Assembly: GCA_900557455.1 (NCBI GenBank)
Contig: USSM01000005.1
Location: 10,284 to 74,283, forward strand
Source of the DNA: an uncultured Collinsella sp.
GTDB lineage: Bacteria > Actinomycetota > Coriobacteriia > Coriobacteriales > Coriobacteriaceae
Direction of reading: 5' to 3'
Length of the DNA: 64,000 nucleotides
A program made the translations under genes and the position numbers. The notes under the pieces were generated by a model. It saw nothing but the letters and a program-made list of their open reading frames with translations, was not told the origin of the DNA and ran no database searches. Shown in pieces: positions 1 through 9,484 of this stretch. Every line of letters starts with the position of its first letter. Position 1 is the stretch's first letter.

Positions 1-1426
1 AAAACACGGTGTAAGCCGCACCCCACGCGAGAAACAAAGGCCAGCTCACAACAGGCAAAAAGAAGCTTAGTGACTTGCAGACGACAAGGACAGCTGCGGC
101 CGTCAGCGCTACCGGCAGGTTACGCTTCCAGAAGAAAGCCATATCGAGCCCGATGCGGTTCTGGTAGTACCAATTCATGAAGAGACCGTTGCCTAGCGCA
201 ATGCTCACAATGTAGGCGATAGCTGGAGCCCAGTAGCCAAGATACGGAGAGGCAAACCAGGTAAAGGCGACATTCAACAAGGACATGCAAAGGTAGACGA
301 CGCTACGTGCTTTGTGCTTGTTCTTGGCACGCTGAATCTCAATACCAGTGTTCTGACAGAGCGGGACGCCGACGGGAAGCGTCATCGCACAGATGAGATA
401 ATACGCATCGATGAACCCTGCGCCCGCCCACTTGGTAATAAAGAATCGGCCCAAAAGAACGAATCCACAATAGACCCAGCAAAACAGGAACATCTGGTAG
501 CGGCCAACGCGTGTCATTAGCCTAGTAAGCACATCGTTGTCATTGGACTCGGCAACAATGCGGTTAATCTTGGGAACGAAGACGCTCGACATGGTGGTCG
601 AAAGCGAGTAGAAAACTTGCCTTATCTGAAGCGACACCGCAAACACAGAGACCGTCACAGCGCTTGTAAGTGCGCCGAGCATCATGTTGGGGACACTCTG
701 GTTGATGAGATCGCAAACTTGGTTCACAAAAATCCAAGCGGAGAACGACGCGATTGCCCGAAAGAGTGCCGTGTCGAATCTCTTGAAGCTGAACCTCATA
801 CCGAGTCTAAAGTAAGCGAAACGAGCATTAAGCAAGAGAAGGATAACAGTGACGGAAAGCTGAGCAGTTGCAACGCCCACGGCACCCATGCCAGCACAGA
901 GAAGCAGAAACGCTATGCCAGGAGTTGCCAGAGTGGTGAACATCTGCCTGGTCTGCTGATACTTGAACTGCTCATGCGCGATGATATAGGCATCGAAGAC
1001 GGTGGAGAACAACGTACATGCCACATTGACGGCCATAATCGCCATGAGCTCCCCGGCAAGTCCTACCTGTCCGGAAGTGAAACTTCCCGAAAAGAACGTT
1101 TCCACGTTTGCGGCGAAAAGCAGCCCCAGCGAAAGCGCGACAGCGCAAACGGCAAGGTACAGCATGAGGTACATTCCATTGAGTGAGCGGATGTCATCCT
1201 CCGTGCCATGCGCGTTCCTCTGCGTATAGAAGCGTACATATGCCTCTGAAAATCCAAACGTGAGCAACGTAAGCGAAAACACGAACGAATTCGAGGTTTG
1301 GTAAACACCATAGTCAGCCTGCCCCACAAAAGAGAGAAGCATAGGTGTGTAGATAAGATTCACAAGGTTCTTGACGATGATATTCAAGTAGCCAAGAATA
1401 GCCCCCGCTTTACGTTGGCTAGTCAC
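1..1426 (-). CDS. Polysaccharide flippase (Wzx-like), partial
   Basis: Oligosaccharide flippase-type membrane protein, expected to move lipid-linked repeat units across the membrane for capsule assembly. Reading the minus strand from a GTG at 1426 gives an open frame to the window edge (about 475 codons); the C-terminus lies outside. The N-terminus (VTSQRKAGAILGYLNIIVKN, then a segment with FVGQADYGVYQ) is typical of the polysaccharide biosynthesis/MATE-like fold, followed by many hydrophobic helices. The GTG overlaps the stop of the upstream pyruvyltransferase (TAG at 1421-1419), and GGAG lies about 10 bases upstream, so translation is probably coupled. Part of the capsule operon. Only the first part of the frame was checked base by base. 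The family is well supported; the substrate is unknown. Confidence 0.8.
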   Translation of the reverse strand, partial: MTSQRKAGAILGYLNIIVKNLVNLIYTPMLLSFVGQADYGVYQTSNSFVFSLTLLTFGFSEAYVRFYTQRNAHGTEDDIRSLNGMYLMLYLAVCAVALSLGLLFAANVETFFSGSFTSGQVGLAGELMAIMAVNVACTLFSTVFDAYIIAHEQFKYQQTRQMFTTLATPGIAFLLLCAGMGAVGVATAQLSVTVILLLLNARFAYFRLGMRFSFKRFDTALFRAIASFSAWIFVNQVCDLINQSVPNMMLGALTSAVTVSVFAVSLQIRQVFYSLSTTMSSVFVPKINRIVAESNDNDVLTRLMTRVGRYQMFLFCWVYCGFVLLGRFFITKWAGAGFIDAYYLICAMTLPVGVPLCQNTGIEIQRAKNKHKARSVVYLCMSLLNVAFTWFASPYLGYWAPAIAYIVSIALGNGLFMNWYYQNRIGLDMAFFWKRNLPVALTAAAVLVVCKSLSFFLPVVSWPLFLAWGAAYTVF

Positions 1427-2474
1427 GAGCAACACTCTCCAAAGCGCAAGCTAACCAATTTCTTGAAGATTCACGTAACATCGCAAGTCGAGAATCAACA
1501 TCATCCCAATCGGTACCAAAAATGGATTTAGGTCCGAAAGAAGACTCTGAAGAGCGATGACCTACGAGGCCAAAATTTGAACAAAGCGTGTCAAAACGGG
1601 AAGACATATCAGCGTCAGTACTAACACGCTCGAAAATTGCAAGCGGTTTGTGATGCAGAAGCGCAAAAACACTGGCGTGAAAGGAATCGGTACAAACAAG
1701 ATCGCTATGCGAGATAAGCCAGACGAATTCGGAAGGTCCAATTTTCAGCGATTTATCCATTACGTCAATAATCGCAATGCCGCGAGAAGCCGCAAGCTCT
1801 TCAATCTTCGCATTGTTAACGTCGTTGCCGAGAACATATTTGAATAGGTACGGTTGATCGCAGGCGACGCCCTTGGGTTTGACGGAGACAGCTTCCCAAT
1901 CAGCGGCGCCGAGCAATAAAGTCGGATCAAGAACAACAGCCACATCGCGACCGGTGAGATCGCGCACAATATTGGAGCCAGCGGATTCACGTACAGAAAT
2001 GGAACAAATGCCATTAAGCAGCCTAGCGGTCTCATCCCTGTTCGAAACGATACTGCTCACCCCAAAACTAGCGGCGTACGCAATCTTCTTTTCAGAAGCA
2101 ACCATCGGAAGATACTCAAGCTCGCTGTTAAAGACAAAATCGGGATTCCAAACTTGATCGGAGCCGATAACAAAACATGAATAAGAATCAAGCAAACCCG
2201 GAGAAATATATTCCTTTGTAACCGTACCATTTGAAAAATTGATAAAACTGTTGTTAAAGGCCCTGAACAGCGAATTACGGTCATTGATATGTCTCAAAAG
2301 ACTCATGCATTTCTTAAAGTATTTAGCTTTAGATGATAGTGGGCCCATAATTGAACCATCACGTCGTAGAGACTCAACTTGGCAGCCATAGTCTTCAAGA
2401 ACATGCTGAAGTGCGTAGTTTTGAAGCCTATTACCGAAATTAACACTTTGGATTGTAAGTATTCCAACTTTCAT
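1419..2474 (-). CDS. Polysaccharide pyruvyl transferase family protein
   Basis: 351 residues matching the polysaccharide pyruvyl transferase (WcaK/CsaB-like) family. Such enzymes add a pyruvate ketal to sugars from phosphoenolpyruvate. The N-terminus MKVGILTIQSVNFGNRLQNY and the later block FVIGSDQVWNPDF are characteristic of the family as found in capsule clusters. The gene sits between a GT2 enzyme and the flippase, and its stop overlaps the flippase start by 8 bases. Base composition is AT-richer than the housekeeping genes downstream of the locus, as is common for capsule genes. The acceptor sugar cannot be told from the sequence. Confidence 0.85.
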   Translation of the reverse strand: MKVGILTIQSVNFGNRLQNYALQHVLEDYGCQVESLRRDGSIMGPLSSKAKYFKKCMSLLRHINDRNSLFRAFNNSFINFSNGTVTKEYISPGLLDSYSCFVIGSDQVWNPDFVFNSELEYLPMVASEKKIAYAASFGVSSIVSNRDETARLLNGICSISVRESAGSNIVRDLTGRDVAVVLDPTLLLGAADWEAVSVKPKGVACDQPYLFKYVLGNDVNNAKIEELAASRGIAIIDVMDKSLKIGPSEFVWLISHSDLVCTDSFHASVFALLHHKPLAIFERVSTDADMSSRFDTLCSNFGLVGHRSSESSFGPKSIFGTDWDDVDSRLAMLRESSRNWLACALESVARD

Positions 2475-2525
2475 AATATAACACCAATCAATTATTGAAA
2501 CCCGAACGGGCGAGAACGGAAAAAA

Positions 2526-3614
2526 CTAGAACTGCGGGCTTATTAATTTCTGTAAATTAAAGACGGCTTTCTCCAACCAATAAGCGCATTTAATGCGTCC
2601 CTTTAGTAAAAGTAGAATGGAAGGTATCAAAATTTGAAAAGGCCCCAAGACAGCACTAGGAAAGTCGCTTAGTTTAGGATTTGTCTCCAGGGCAGCAAGC
2701 GCATCAATCCAGAGATCTTGAAACTTACTAGCAAAGACATCATTAAGGCGAACAAACCGTTTGAATTGATTTGAAATCTCGGCCGCGAGAACGCGATTGC
2801 CCTCAGACTGGGACAAGAAATTTGCAGTAATTAATTGATTTATTGCAAGCGAATAATCGACCAGCCTGGCTACGTCTGTCTCGCGGAATATGCCCGTAGT
2901 CCCAGATGCATCAAGATCCCAGCAATACAACGGAGTATCAGAAAGAGATACGGTGCCGCCAGGAAATACGGACAATAAGGCAATGTTGAACAACCTATCC
3001 TCTGAAAATTTTATTCCAGCCGGAAACAACAATTTATTCCAAGGGCTTTTTAATGAGAATTCCAGCAATAAATCCCTACGATAAAGTCTCGACCAAACAG
3101 CATTAAATTGATACTCATTAGAATATGGCACGCAATCAAAATTGAAATTGAGACATGCTTCCCTCAAGTCTCCAAATGACAAGGCGCTCACAGCCCGCAG
3201 CGCACGTTTGCCACCAAAGTAACGGTTGGTGCCAATCTGAGAAAAGCTATGTACAAACGGAAACAAAACGATTTCCGATCCAGAATTCATGCCTTGTTGA
3301 ACGGCAGAAGACACATCCGGCAGAAGAAAATCATCCGCATCAACAAACATAATCCAATCACCGGTTGCGGCGCGAAATCCAACATCACGCGCGACGGACC
3401 TACCGCTATTCGATTGCTCAATCAAATTGACGCGCTTATCGAATGAAACGATGCTGCGAACCATCTCTGAAGTAGAGTCGGTTGACCCATCATTTACAAC
3501 GATCACTTCAAGCGAATCAACGTCAATAGTCAATACGCTTTTGATTGCACGCGCAATCGTTTTTTCAGCCTGATATGCCGGAATAATCACGCTTAGAGAG
3601 GAGTCGACAAGCAT
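2526..3614 (-). CDS. Glycosyltransferase family 2
   Basis: 362 residues with a GT-A fold N-terminus: [20 protein letters not shown], then VVNDGSTDST (nucleotide-sugar binding) and FVDADD (metal-binding DxD-type motif near residue 95). The C-terminal third is less conserved and holds a hydrophobic segment near the end (PFQILIPSILLLL) that may associate with the membrane. It overlaps the start of the polymerase frame by 22 bases (3593-3614), so the two are translationally linked. It probably transfers one sugar of the capsule repeat. Donor and linkage are unknown. Confidence 0.85.
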   Translation of the reverse strand: MLVDSSLSVIIPAYQAEKTIARAIKSVLTIDVDSLEVIVVNDGSTDSTSEMVRSIVSFDKRVNLIEQSNSGRSVARDVGFRAATGDWIMFVDADDFLLPDVSSAVQQGMNSGSEIVLFPFVHSFSQIGTNRYFGGKRALRAVSALSFGDLREACLNFNFDCVPYSNEYQFNAVWSRLYRRDLLLEFSLKSPWNKLLFPAGIKFSEDRLFNIALLSVFPGGTVSLSDTPLYCWDLDASGTTGIFRETDVARLVDYSLAINQLITANFLSQSEGNRVLAAEISNQFKRFVRLNDVFASKFQDLWIDALAALETNPKLSDFPSAVLGPFQILIPSILLLLKGRIKCAYWLEKAVFNLQKLISPQF

Positions 3615-4837
3615 ACTCCCTCCCTATCATTAAGTACGCTCTTCGAACTTTGACCCAGGGCTAGACTTATGCCGATAACTGTCCAAATTAGCAAACCGTA
3701 TGTAAAGTTGTTTTGAGTCAAGGACACCTCTAGGCACTCGTGAACCAACATCGCAAGAAGGAGAGAGACGCCCACACGGGAACTGAAGTCGCCGCATTCT
3801 ACGAGCTTCCCTCGAATCATCCAAAATAGACAAAGCAGAAGTAGTAATCCCACGACACCGGACTGAAGTATTGTCTGCAAATACATATTGTGAGAAGAGA
3901 AATCAGTGTTATAAATCATTGAAGGTGTCATCTGAAGCCCTAAGCCTAGAGCCTCATTTCCATGAACCGCCAATAAAACCATCTTCCACACAAGCTCTCG
4001 CCCGCTAAAAAAGTTTTTATTTAACCACTCGCGAGATAGGGATTCCAATTGAAATCCGAGATTGGTTCCATAAAGAGATGGATAGACGATTGAAAATGTT
4101 AAAACCCCAATTAAGATACAGATAAATACGGCATTCGTCAGAAAACGCGCACCAGATTCATCTCTATTCTTTAATGCCAATACTAGGATAATAAAAATGA
4201 GGCAAGTCAGAAGTGCCGAACGGCTATTCGTAAAGCTTAAAAGAATGCCGCAGAGAACGAGTGACAAGACATGCAGGCTTTCTAATTTCATTTGGCAATC
4301 TAAAAAAGTAATAGCAATAGCAGCCAAAATGACAACAGCAAAGCCATTTCCGTGCCCATAAAATGCGGAATAGTAATTTGTAATCCTCCCGCTAACAAAC
4401 CAGTATGCTAAACACAAACTCATAAGAACTAGCATAATTAGGAACAATCGATGGACGTTCCTGCCTGTCCATTGATAACGAGAAAACGAGATAAGCGTCA
4501 AAAGAAATAAAGCTGTTTGAATTAATCTCTCTCCACCTTTTTGGCCGAAGCCAAAATAAAGACCCAGTAAATATAAAAACAAAGCAGCTGCGGAAATCAA
4601 AAGACCAATATCTAGCCTATTCCCTTTAATTCGCTTTGCGCTTACCAACATATATAAAAGCTCAAATACAATCACGGCACAATAAAGTAGCGAAGTCAAT
4701 GGTGCCATCACCTTTATTGGCAGCAACAGAATGCACCCAAGGATAAGAGCCATCAATATTGACTCTTCCCATAGCCCTTCGTCTCGTAGGCCGTTATATG
4801 AGATGTTATTTGGAGACAAACTATTCTCCTTTAGCAT
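3593..4837 (-). CDS. O-antigen/capsule polymerase-type membrane protein (Wzy-like)
   Basis: 414 residues with about ten hydrophobic segments and a large loop containing [17 protein letters not shown], the block usually seen in Wzy_C/O-antigen ligase proteins. It is the probable polymerase joining repeat units outside the membrane. The ATG at 4837 overlaps the reading frame of the upstream acetyltransferase: the TAA of that frame (4833-4831) lies inside the first codons of this gene. The gene is AT-rich. Wzy proteins diverge strongly, so the call rests on topology, motif and locus. Confidence 0.78.
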   Translation of the reverse strand: MLKENSLSPNNISYNGLRDEGLWEESILMALILGCILLLPIKVMAPLTSLLYCAVIVFELLYMLVSAKRIKGNRLDIGLLISAAALFLYLLGLYFGFGQKGGERLIQTALFLLTLISFSRYQWTGRNVHRLFLIMLVLMSLCLAYWFVSGRITNYYSAFYGHGNGFAVVILAAIAITFLDCQMKLESLHVLSLVLCGILLSFTNSRSALLTCLIFIILVLALKNRDESGARFLTNAVFICILIGVLTFSIVYPSLYGTNLGFQLESLSREWLNKNFFSGRELVWKMVLLAVHGNEALGLGLQMTPSMIYNTDFSSHNMYLQTILQSGVVGLLLLLCLFWMIRGKLVECGDFSSRVGVSLLLAMLVHECLEVSLTQNNFTYGLLIWTVIGISLALGQSSKSVLNDREGVCLSTPL

Positions 4838-5339
4838 TTTCGATTTCCGATCTGCTTTGCTGGGACGCCGCCCACAATGCTATACGGTTTGACATCCTTG
4901 GAAACAACAGCTCCAGCAGCGATTATCGACCTCCCCCAACGGTAACTCCTGGAAGAATGATCACGCGCCTTCCTATCCAGACGTCATCACCGATAACTAC
5001 GGGGCGATAATCTTCATAACCTTGGTCAATCATCGGGATATCACAACGGTCGTGCTGGTGGTTGCGGGTTAGAATGCAGCATTCAGGCCCCATCATCACA
5101 TTGCTGCCAATAGTGACTGGGCCAAATACTTGAGAATCAACGCCAAGGCTCGATCGATCACCAATCGTCACATGTTCGTCAAACTCGGCGCCGCTCTCGA
5201 TATTTACAGCCTGTCCAATGGCGCATCCCATCTTTCTGGCCCAAAAAACTCGAATTTTCATCGATGCTCTAGAACGACGAGAAACAGGGAAATGCTTTCC
5301 GAAAGCGCAATATAGCCCTCGAAGTAACTTGGTTTTCAT
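4831..5339 (-). pseudogene. Hexapeptide-repeat O-acetyltransferase, frameshifted near the 3' end
   Basis: A left-handed beta-helix acetyltransferase of the maltose/capsule O-acetyltransferase type. The uninterrupted frame is 138 residues (5339 down to 4923), with hexapeptide repeats such as IGDRSSLGVDSQVFGPVTIG and the loop TRNHQHD (catalytic His). It stops after VTVGGGR. In the neighbouring frame the family's ending continues as [20 protein letters not shown], then [12 protein letters not shown], stopping at 4831. One extra G in the G5 run (C5 on the plus strand, 4933-4937) would join the two. The second-frame stop overlaps the next gene's ATG, which supports that frame being original. This could be a true frameshift, a phase-variable tract or a sequencing error. 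The truncated form may still fold. Confidence 0.8.
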
Positions 5340-6470
5340 CTAATACGCACGCACACTTTCGTTTGAATCATAAATATCCTGAATACGACGGAAGCATGAC
5401 GTGTATTCATATGCCTGGGTTACATAGGCGCGCCCCAAACAGGAAAGTTCTGTCCTGCGCTCGGGGTCGTCGGCCAGTTGTTCGATAGCGTTTGCGAGAG
5501 CCTCATCGTCACCGCGCCGTACCACGATGGCGGTCTTGCCATCATCACACGCTTCCATAAGGCCGGGGATATCCGAAATCACAAGAGCAGTACCGGAAGC
5601 CTGCGCTTCGACAGCAGAAACGCCAAAGCTCTCGCTCTCGCTCGGAACCAAAGCGACATCAAAAGAAGCCCATTCGCAAGCTGCGTTTTCCTGAGTGATA
5701 AACCCGAGCCATTTACAATAACCATCCATGCCAAGAGAGCTGGCAGTATCTCGAAGATATTTCTCCTGCGTACCAGCCCCAGCAATGCGAACCTTAAGGT
5801 TGATATCAGGTCTATTGCGGTGCACCAAACTGCATGCGTGAAGCAGAGTCTCTATTCCATATTTCGACTCAAGACCTTTTACTATTCCGACAACAAATCC
5901 CTCATGCGGAACCGCCTTATCAGGATTAAACAGGCTCATATCAACACCAAAAGGCGTAATTGCAATCTCTTTGGATGTGTATTTATGAGTTTCAGCAGCC
6001 ATGGCTCGGCTGGTTGACATAATCCAAGTTGCTTTATCTAGAGAACGTTTTAATATGGCTTTATGCAAGAAAGACTTTTGCGGAAATTCATATACATCGC
6101 TGCCCCAGACAGAAAGGTAGTAAGGACGTTTGCACGCAAACGAACAAATAGTTCCATAGCTTGAAGCATAGTGTGCGTGAACGATATCAGGATTTACCTC
6201 TTTAATAAGAGCCTTTGCTTGGGAAATGGTTCTAAAATAGGACAATTTTTGAATATCAGAGCCCAGGCGCTCGCTGTCATTAGAAAGCCAGTGAACAGAC
6301 ACACGATCGATTGTACCGGCATTTCCAGCAAGCGGCTTTTCTAAGCTTGCGACGTGTACATCATAGCCTACAGAAGAAAAGTATGAACACCATTTTATGG
6401 TATGATAATTGTTACAATTAGCAAAATACAGAATCGTATTCTGTCTGGCTACACCGGACTTCCCGATCAA
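5340..6470 (-). CDS. Glycosyltransferase family 4 (GT-B)
   Basis: 376 residues with the GT1/GT4 architecture: an N-terminal domain with DIVHAHYASSYGTICS and a C-terminal nucleotide-sugar domain with GTQEKYL, PSESESFGVSAVEAQASGT (conserved E-x7-E motif) and DGKTAIVV. It is a retaining transferase expected to add a sugar during capsule repeat assembly. The stop is immediately before the acetyltransferase start, and the start is 2 bases after the nucleotide-sugar dehydrogenase stop, so it is an internal operon gene. Donor and acceptor are unknown. Confidence 0.88.
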   Translation of the reverse strand: MIGKSGVARQNTILYFANCNNYHTIKWCSYFSSVGYDVHVASLEKPLAGNAGTIDRVSVHWLSNDSERLGSDIQKLSYFRTISQAKALIKEVNPDIVHAHYASSYGTICSFACKRPYYLSVWGSDVYEFPQKSFLHKAILKRSLDKATWIMSTSRAMAAETHKYTSKEIAITPFGVDMSLFNPDKAVPHEGFVVGIVKGLESKYGIETLLHACSLVHRNRPDINLKVRIAGAGTQEKYLRDTASSLGMDGYCKWLGFITQENAACEWASFDVALVPSESESFGVSAVEAQASGTALVISDIPGLMEACDDGKTAIVVRRGDDEALANAIEQLADDPERRTELSCLGRAYVTQAYEYTSCFRRIQDIYDSNESVRAY

Positions 6471-6471
6471 C

Positions 6472-7743
6472 TTAATCCCTCTTAAACAAATCCCTCGTAT
6501 ACACCTTGTCCGCCACGTCCGCGAGCTCGTCGCTCCAGCGGTTGGCGACGATCACGTCGCAGCCGGCCTTGAAGGCCTCCAGGTCGTGTGTGACCTCGGA
6601 GCCGAAGAACTCCGGCGCGTCGAGCGTGGGCTCGTAGACCACCACGGGCACGCCCTTGGCCTTCACGCGCTTCATAACGCCCTGGATGGAGCTCGCTCGG
6701 AAGTTGTCTGAGTTGGACTTCATCGTCAGGCGGTACACGCCCACGACCGGCTTCTCCTTGCCGGCGTACACGCGGTCCCACACCATCTGCAGCACCTCAT
6801 CGGCGACGAAGTCCTTGCGGGTGCGGTTGGCGTCCACGATGGCCTCGATCAGGTTCTGGGGCACGTCCTTGTAGTTGGCGAGGAGCTGCTTGGTGTCCTT
6901 GGGCAGGCAGTAGCCGCCGTAGCCGAAGCTGGGGTTGTTGTAGTGGCTGCCGATGCGCGGCTCCAGGCACACGCCGTCGATGACGTCGCGGGTGTTGAGG
7001 CCGCGGACCTCGCAGTAGGTGTCGAGCTCGTTGAAGTAGGCCACACGCAGCGCCAGATAGGTGTTGGCGAAGAGCTTCACGGCCTCGGCCTCGGTGGTGC
7101 CCAGCACGAGCTCCGGAATGCCCTTGGAGCCGTCGGCGTTCACGCGCTCCAGCTCGGCTGGGTCCGCCCCTTGGGCAAGCAGGCGTGCGAAGCGCTCGGC
7201 CGCGGCGACGGCGTCGGCGTCCTCCTTCGGCGCGCCAACCACGATGCGGCTGGGGTGCAGGTTGTCGTAGAGCGCCTTGCTCTCGCGCAGGAACTCCGGG
7301 CTGAAGAAGATCTTGCTGTCGCCCAGCCTCTCGCGAAGGCCCGCGGTGTAGCCGACGGGGATGGTCGACTTGATGACGATCCAGGCGTCCGGATTCACCG
7401 AGCGCACGGCGGCGATGGCGGCCTCGACCGACGAGGTGTCGAAGAAGTTCCTGTCCGAGTCGTAGTTGGTGGGCGTGGCGATGACGGCGTAGTCGGCGCC
7501 CGAGTAGGCCTCGGCAACGTCGACCGTGGCGTGCAGGTCGAGCTCGCGCTCCCCCGCCTTGGCCTCCGCCAGGAAGCGCTCGATCTCGTCGTCCTGGATG
7601 GGCGACTCGTAGTTGTTGATCTTTGCGACCTTCTCGGGCACGATGTCCAGCGCGTGGACCTCGTTGTGCTGCGAGAGCAGGACGGCGAGGGACAGGCCGA
7701 CGTAGCCGGTACCGGCGACAGCGATCTTTAATTTTTCAGTCAT
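6472..7743 (-). CDS. ugd: UDP-glucose/GDP-mannose dehydrogenase family protein
   Basis: 423 residues of the nucleotide-sugar dehydrogenase family, most likely UDP-glucose 6-dehydrogenase making UDP-glucuronate for the capsule. The NAD-binding motif GTGYVGLS is at residues 11-18. The catalytic Cys is at about 279 in [14 protein letters not shown], with FSPEFLRES upstream of it. A C-terminal domain with [11 protein letters not shown] follows. The gene is strikingly GC-rich, with the ordinary codon style of the genome, while its neighbours on both sides are AT-rich. This suggests that the flanking glycosyltransferases were exchanged around a resident gene. GDP-mannose or UDP-ManNAc substrates are not excluded. 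Confidence 0.88.
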   Translation of the reverse strand: MTEKLKIAVAGTGYVGLSLAVLLSQHNEVHALDIVPEKVAKINNYESPIQDDEIERFLAEAKAGERELDLHATVDVAEAYSGADYAVIATPTNYDSDRNFFDTSSVEAAIAAVRSVNPDAWIVIKSTIPVGYTAGLRERLGDSKIFFSPEFLRESKALYDNLHPSRIVVGAPKEDADAVAAAERFARLLAQGADPAELERVNADGSKGIPELVLGTTEAEAVKLFANTYLALRVAYFNELDTYCEVRGLNTRDVIDGVCLEPRIGSHYNNPSFGYGGYCLPKDTKQLLANYKDVPQNLIEAIVDANRTRKDFVADEVLQMVWDRVYAGKEKPVVGVYRLTMKSNSDNFRASSIQGVMKRVKAKGVPVVVYEPTLDAPEFFGSEVTHDLEAFKAGCDVIVANRWSDELADVADKVYTRDLFKRD

Positions 7744-7789
7744 AAAACGACTCCTCAGAAAAATTGAAATTACGGTTCATAACTCGTAG

Positions 7790-8698
7790 CTAAGATTTAC
7801 TTTTCCTAAAGAATCCAAAAGCTTCGGTAACGCAGGCACTCGGCGACGCAAAGAAAGCCTTGATCGCATAGCCGAACGCATCCACATATCGTCGACTACG
7901 CTTCATTGCAAATGCCAAAACGGCGTTATGTCGAAACTCTATATAGTTGATATCTTTCTTATCGAGCTGTGGGTAATAACTTTGAACGACCTTGTGTCTC
8001 GCCACTTCGCCTTCGATCTTGTTGTTTCCCAGAGAAAGGCGCTCGCCAGAATGCAGATACTGATGCACGTGGACTTCTGGCATATAGCCAATACGCGCGC
8101 CAGCTTCAATACAACGAAGCATTAGCCACCAGTCTTGGCCCGTAGCAACTTCGCCGAATCCCTCGGTCACGTCAAACAGACTCTTCTTTAGCATGTAGAT
8201 TGATGTGGGTGCTATTGGCGTTAATAGATGCGCTCTGAGCAAACCCTGTTTTGAGAAATCATCACAATGATTGAGCCGGCGATGCTCCACGAGTTTACCC
8301 GACTCGTTATACCAAGAGACATCCTGCCAGCACATATCGAGGCCGTTTTCCAGCATATAGACAAGCTGCGTTTCGACCTTATCTGAGAGAAACTCATCAT
8401 CATCATCAAGAAATGCCAGGTAATCGCCCATCGCTTGACGACATGCATAATTACGCGCGGAACCCCCGCCCGTACGACCAGCAGTATGGATAGTCCTTAG
8501 ACGCGAATCTTCGCATGCTAAAAGTACTTTATTTGTTTCCTTATCCCACTTGGAATTCACTTCGTTGTCGTTAACGACAAGTATTTCGAGATTCTTGTAA
8601 GACTGATTAGAGATAGAATTTAACGCTTTTGTCAGCCGATCTGCCCTTTTATAAGTTGGAACAATAACGCTAACCAGAGGTCCATTCTCAATAGCCAC
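7790..8698 (-). CDS. Glycosyltransferase family 2
   Basis: 302 residues. The GT-A core starts at GPLVSVIVPTYKRADRLTKA, continues with ILVVNDNEV and carries FLDDDDEF (DxD metal motif, about residues 94-101), then ATGQDWWLMLRC (a catalytic ED-like region). The GTG start at 8698 directly follows the sugar transferase stop (TAAGTG), so translation is coupled. It probably adds the second sugar to the lipid-linked primer made by the preceding gene. Specificity is unknown. Confidence 0.85.
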   Translation of the reverse strand: MAIENGPLVSVIVPTYKRADRLTKALNSISNQSYKNLEILVVNDNEVNSKWDKETNKVLLACEDSRLRTIHTAGRTGGGSARNYACRQAMGDYLAFLDDDDEFLSDKVETQLVYMLENGLDMCWQDVSWYNESGKLVEHRRLNHCDDFSKQGLLRAHLLTPIAPTSIYMLKKSLFDVTEGFGEVATGQDWWLMLRCIEAGARIGYMPEVHVHQYLHSGERLSLGNNKIEGEVARHKVVQSYYPQLDKKDINYIEFRHNAVLAFAMKRSRRYVDAFGYAIKAFFASPSACVTEAFGFFRKSKS

Positions 8699-9412
8699 TT
8701 ATCGCCCCGTCCTCTTCCTGCCAAACATGGCACCAAAGGTGCCGGTAAAACATTTCCAATCCATGCGGAAGCATCGGTTACGCACGTAATGAAGCTCGAT
8801 CTTTTGACGCAGGCCGCTCTCGAACGTCGCAGCGTTGCGATCGGTCGCCTGCCACAGGCCCGTGATGCCAGGCTGGACAGAAAGTAGCTCGGCCTTTTCC
8901 TCATCGGAAAAATGCTGCTCAAGTTCGTCTCTTGTAATGGGACGCGGTCCGATGACGGAAAGATCGCCGTTTAGCACGTTCAGGAACTGCGGCATCTCGT
9001 CGATGGAGCACTTACGAATAAACTGGCCGACTTTGGTAATACGAGGATCAACATCGACCTTGCGCTCGACTTCCCACTGATATAGCTGCTCAGGGCTCAG
9101 ATACTTCTGCACGTTATCGGCGTCGGCAACCATGCTGCGAAGTTTAAGGATCTTGATAGCCTTACCGCCCTTGCCAACACGTTCTTGCGCATACACAGGG
9201 CTACCCGAAGACTCGAGGCGGATGAGCACGCACACGACAGCAACAGGAATGAACAGCACCACACTCACGCAAAGGCTGAAGACAAGATCAAACAGTCTCT
9301 TCAAGAAACGGTAGGCCAGCGTACCGCTCGGTTGTATCTTCTGAATAGCTAGTGTCTCCCCCATGGATGCGCTGCTTTCAGTCTTCTCTTCAACAGTCAA
9401 GTTCAAATTCAC
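8699..9412 (-). CDS. Undecaprenyl-phosphate sugar phosphotransferase (priming enzyme)
   Basis: 237 residues of the bacterial sugar transferase (WbaP/EpsL-type) family. It moves a hexose-1-phosphate to undecaprenyl phosphate and so starts each capsule repeat. One membrane helix lies near residues 37-60 (RLFDLVFSLCVSVVLFIPVA), followed by the signature blocks KILKLRSM, RITKVGQFIRKCSIDEMPQ, LSVIGPRP and QPGITGLWQ. The assigned GTG start at 9412 has a weak AGGGAC before it. An alternative ATG 5' of the nearby G9 tract would be in frame only if the tract gained one G. It is the second gene of the operon after the NusG-like regulator. Confidence 0.88.
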   Translation of the reverse strand: MNLNLTVEEKTESSASMGETLAIQKIQPSGTLAYRFLKRLFDLVFSLCVSVVLFIPVAVVCVLIRLESSGSPVYAQERVGKGGKAIKILKLRSMVADADNVQKYLSPEQLYQWEVERKVDVDPRITKVGQFIRKCSIDEMPQFLNVLNGDLSVIGPRPITRDELEQHFSDEEKAELLSVQPGITGLWQATDRNAATFESGLRQKIELHYVRNRCFRMDWKCFTGTFGAMFGRKRTGR

Positions 9413-9430
9413 GTCCCTGTTCCCAGGGAT

Positions 9431-9439
9431 CCCCCCCCC
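9431..9439 (-). repeat. G9 homopolymer just upstream of the priming transferase
   Basis: Nine consecutive C on the plus strand (nine G in the mRNA) in the 72-base gap between the NusG-like gene and the sugar transferase. An ATG overlaps the first G. With nine G it opens a short dead-end frame that stops after about ten codons; with ten G it would run in frame into the transferase. Such tracts are prone to slipped-strand mispairing. Confidence 0.75.
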
Positions 9440-9484
9440 ATCGATGAATTCAAAATACGAATGAATTACCAGTGCGACGTCCCC

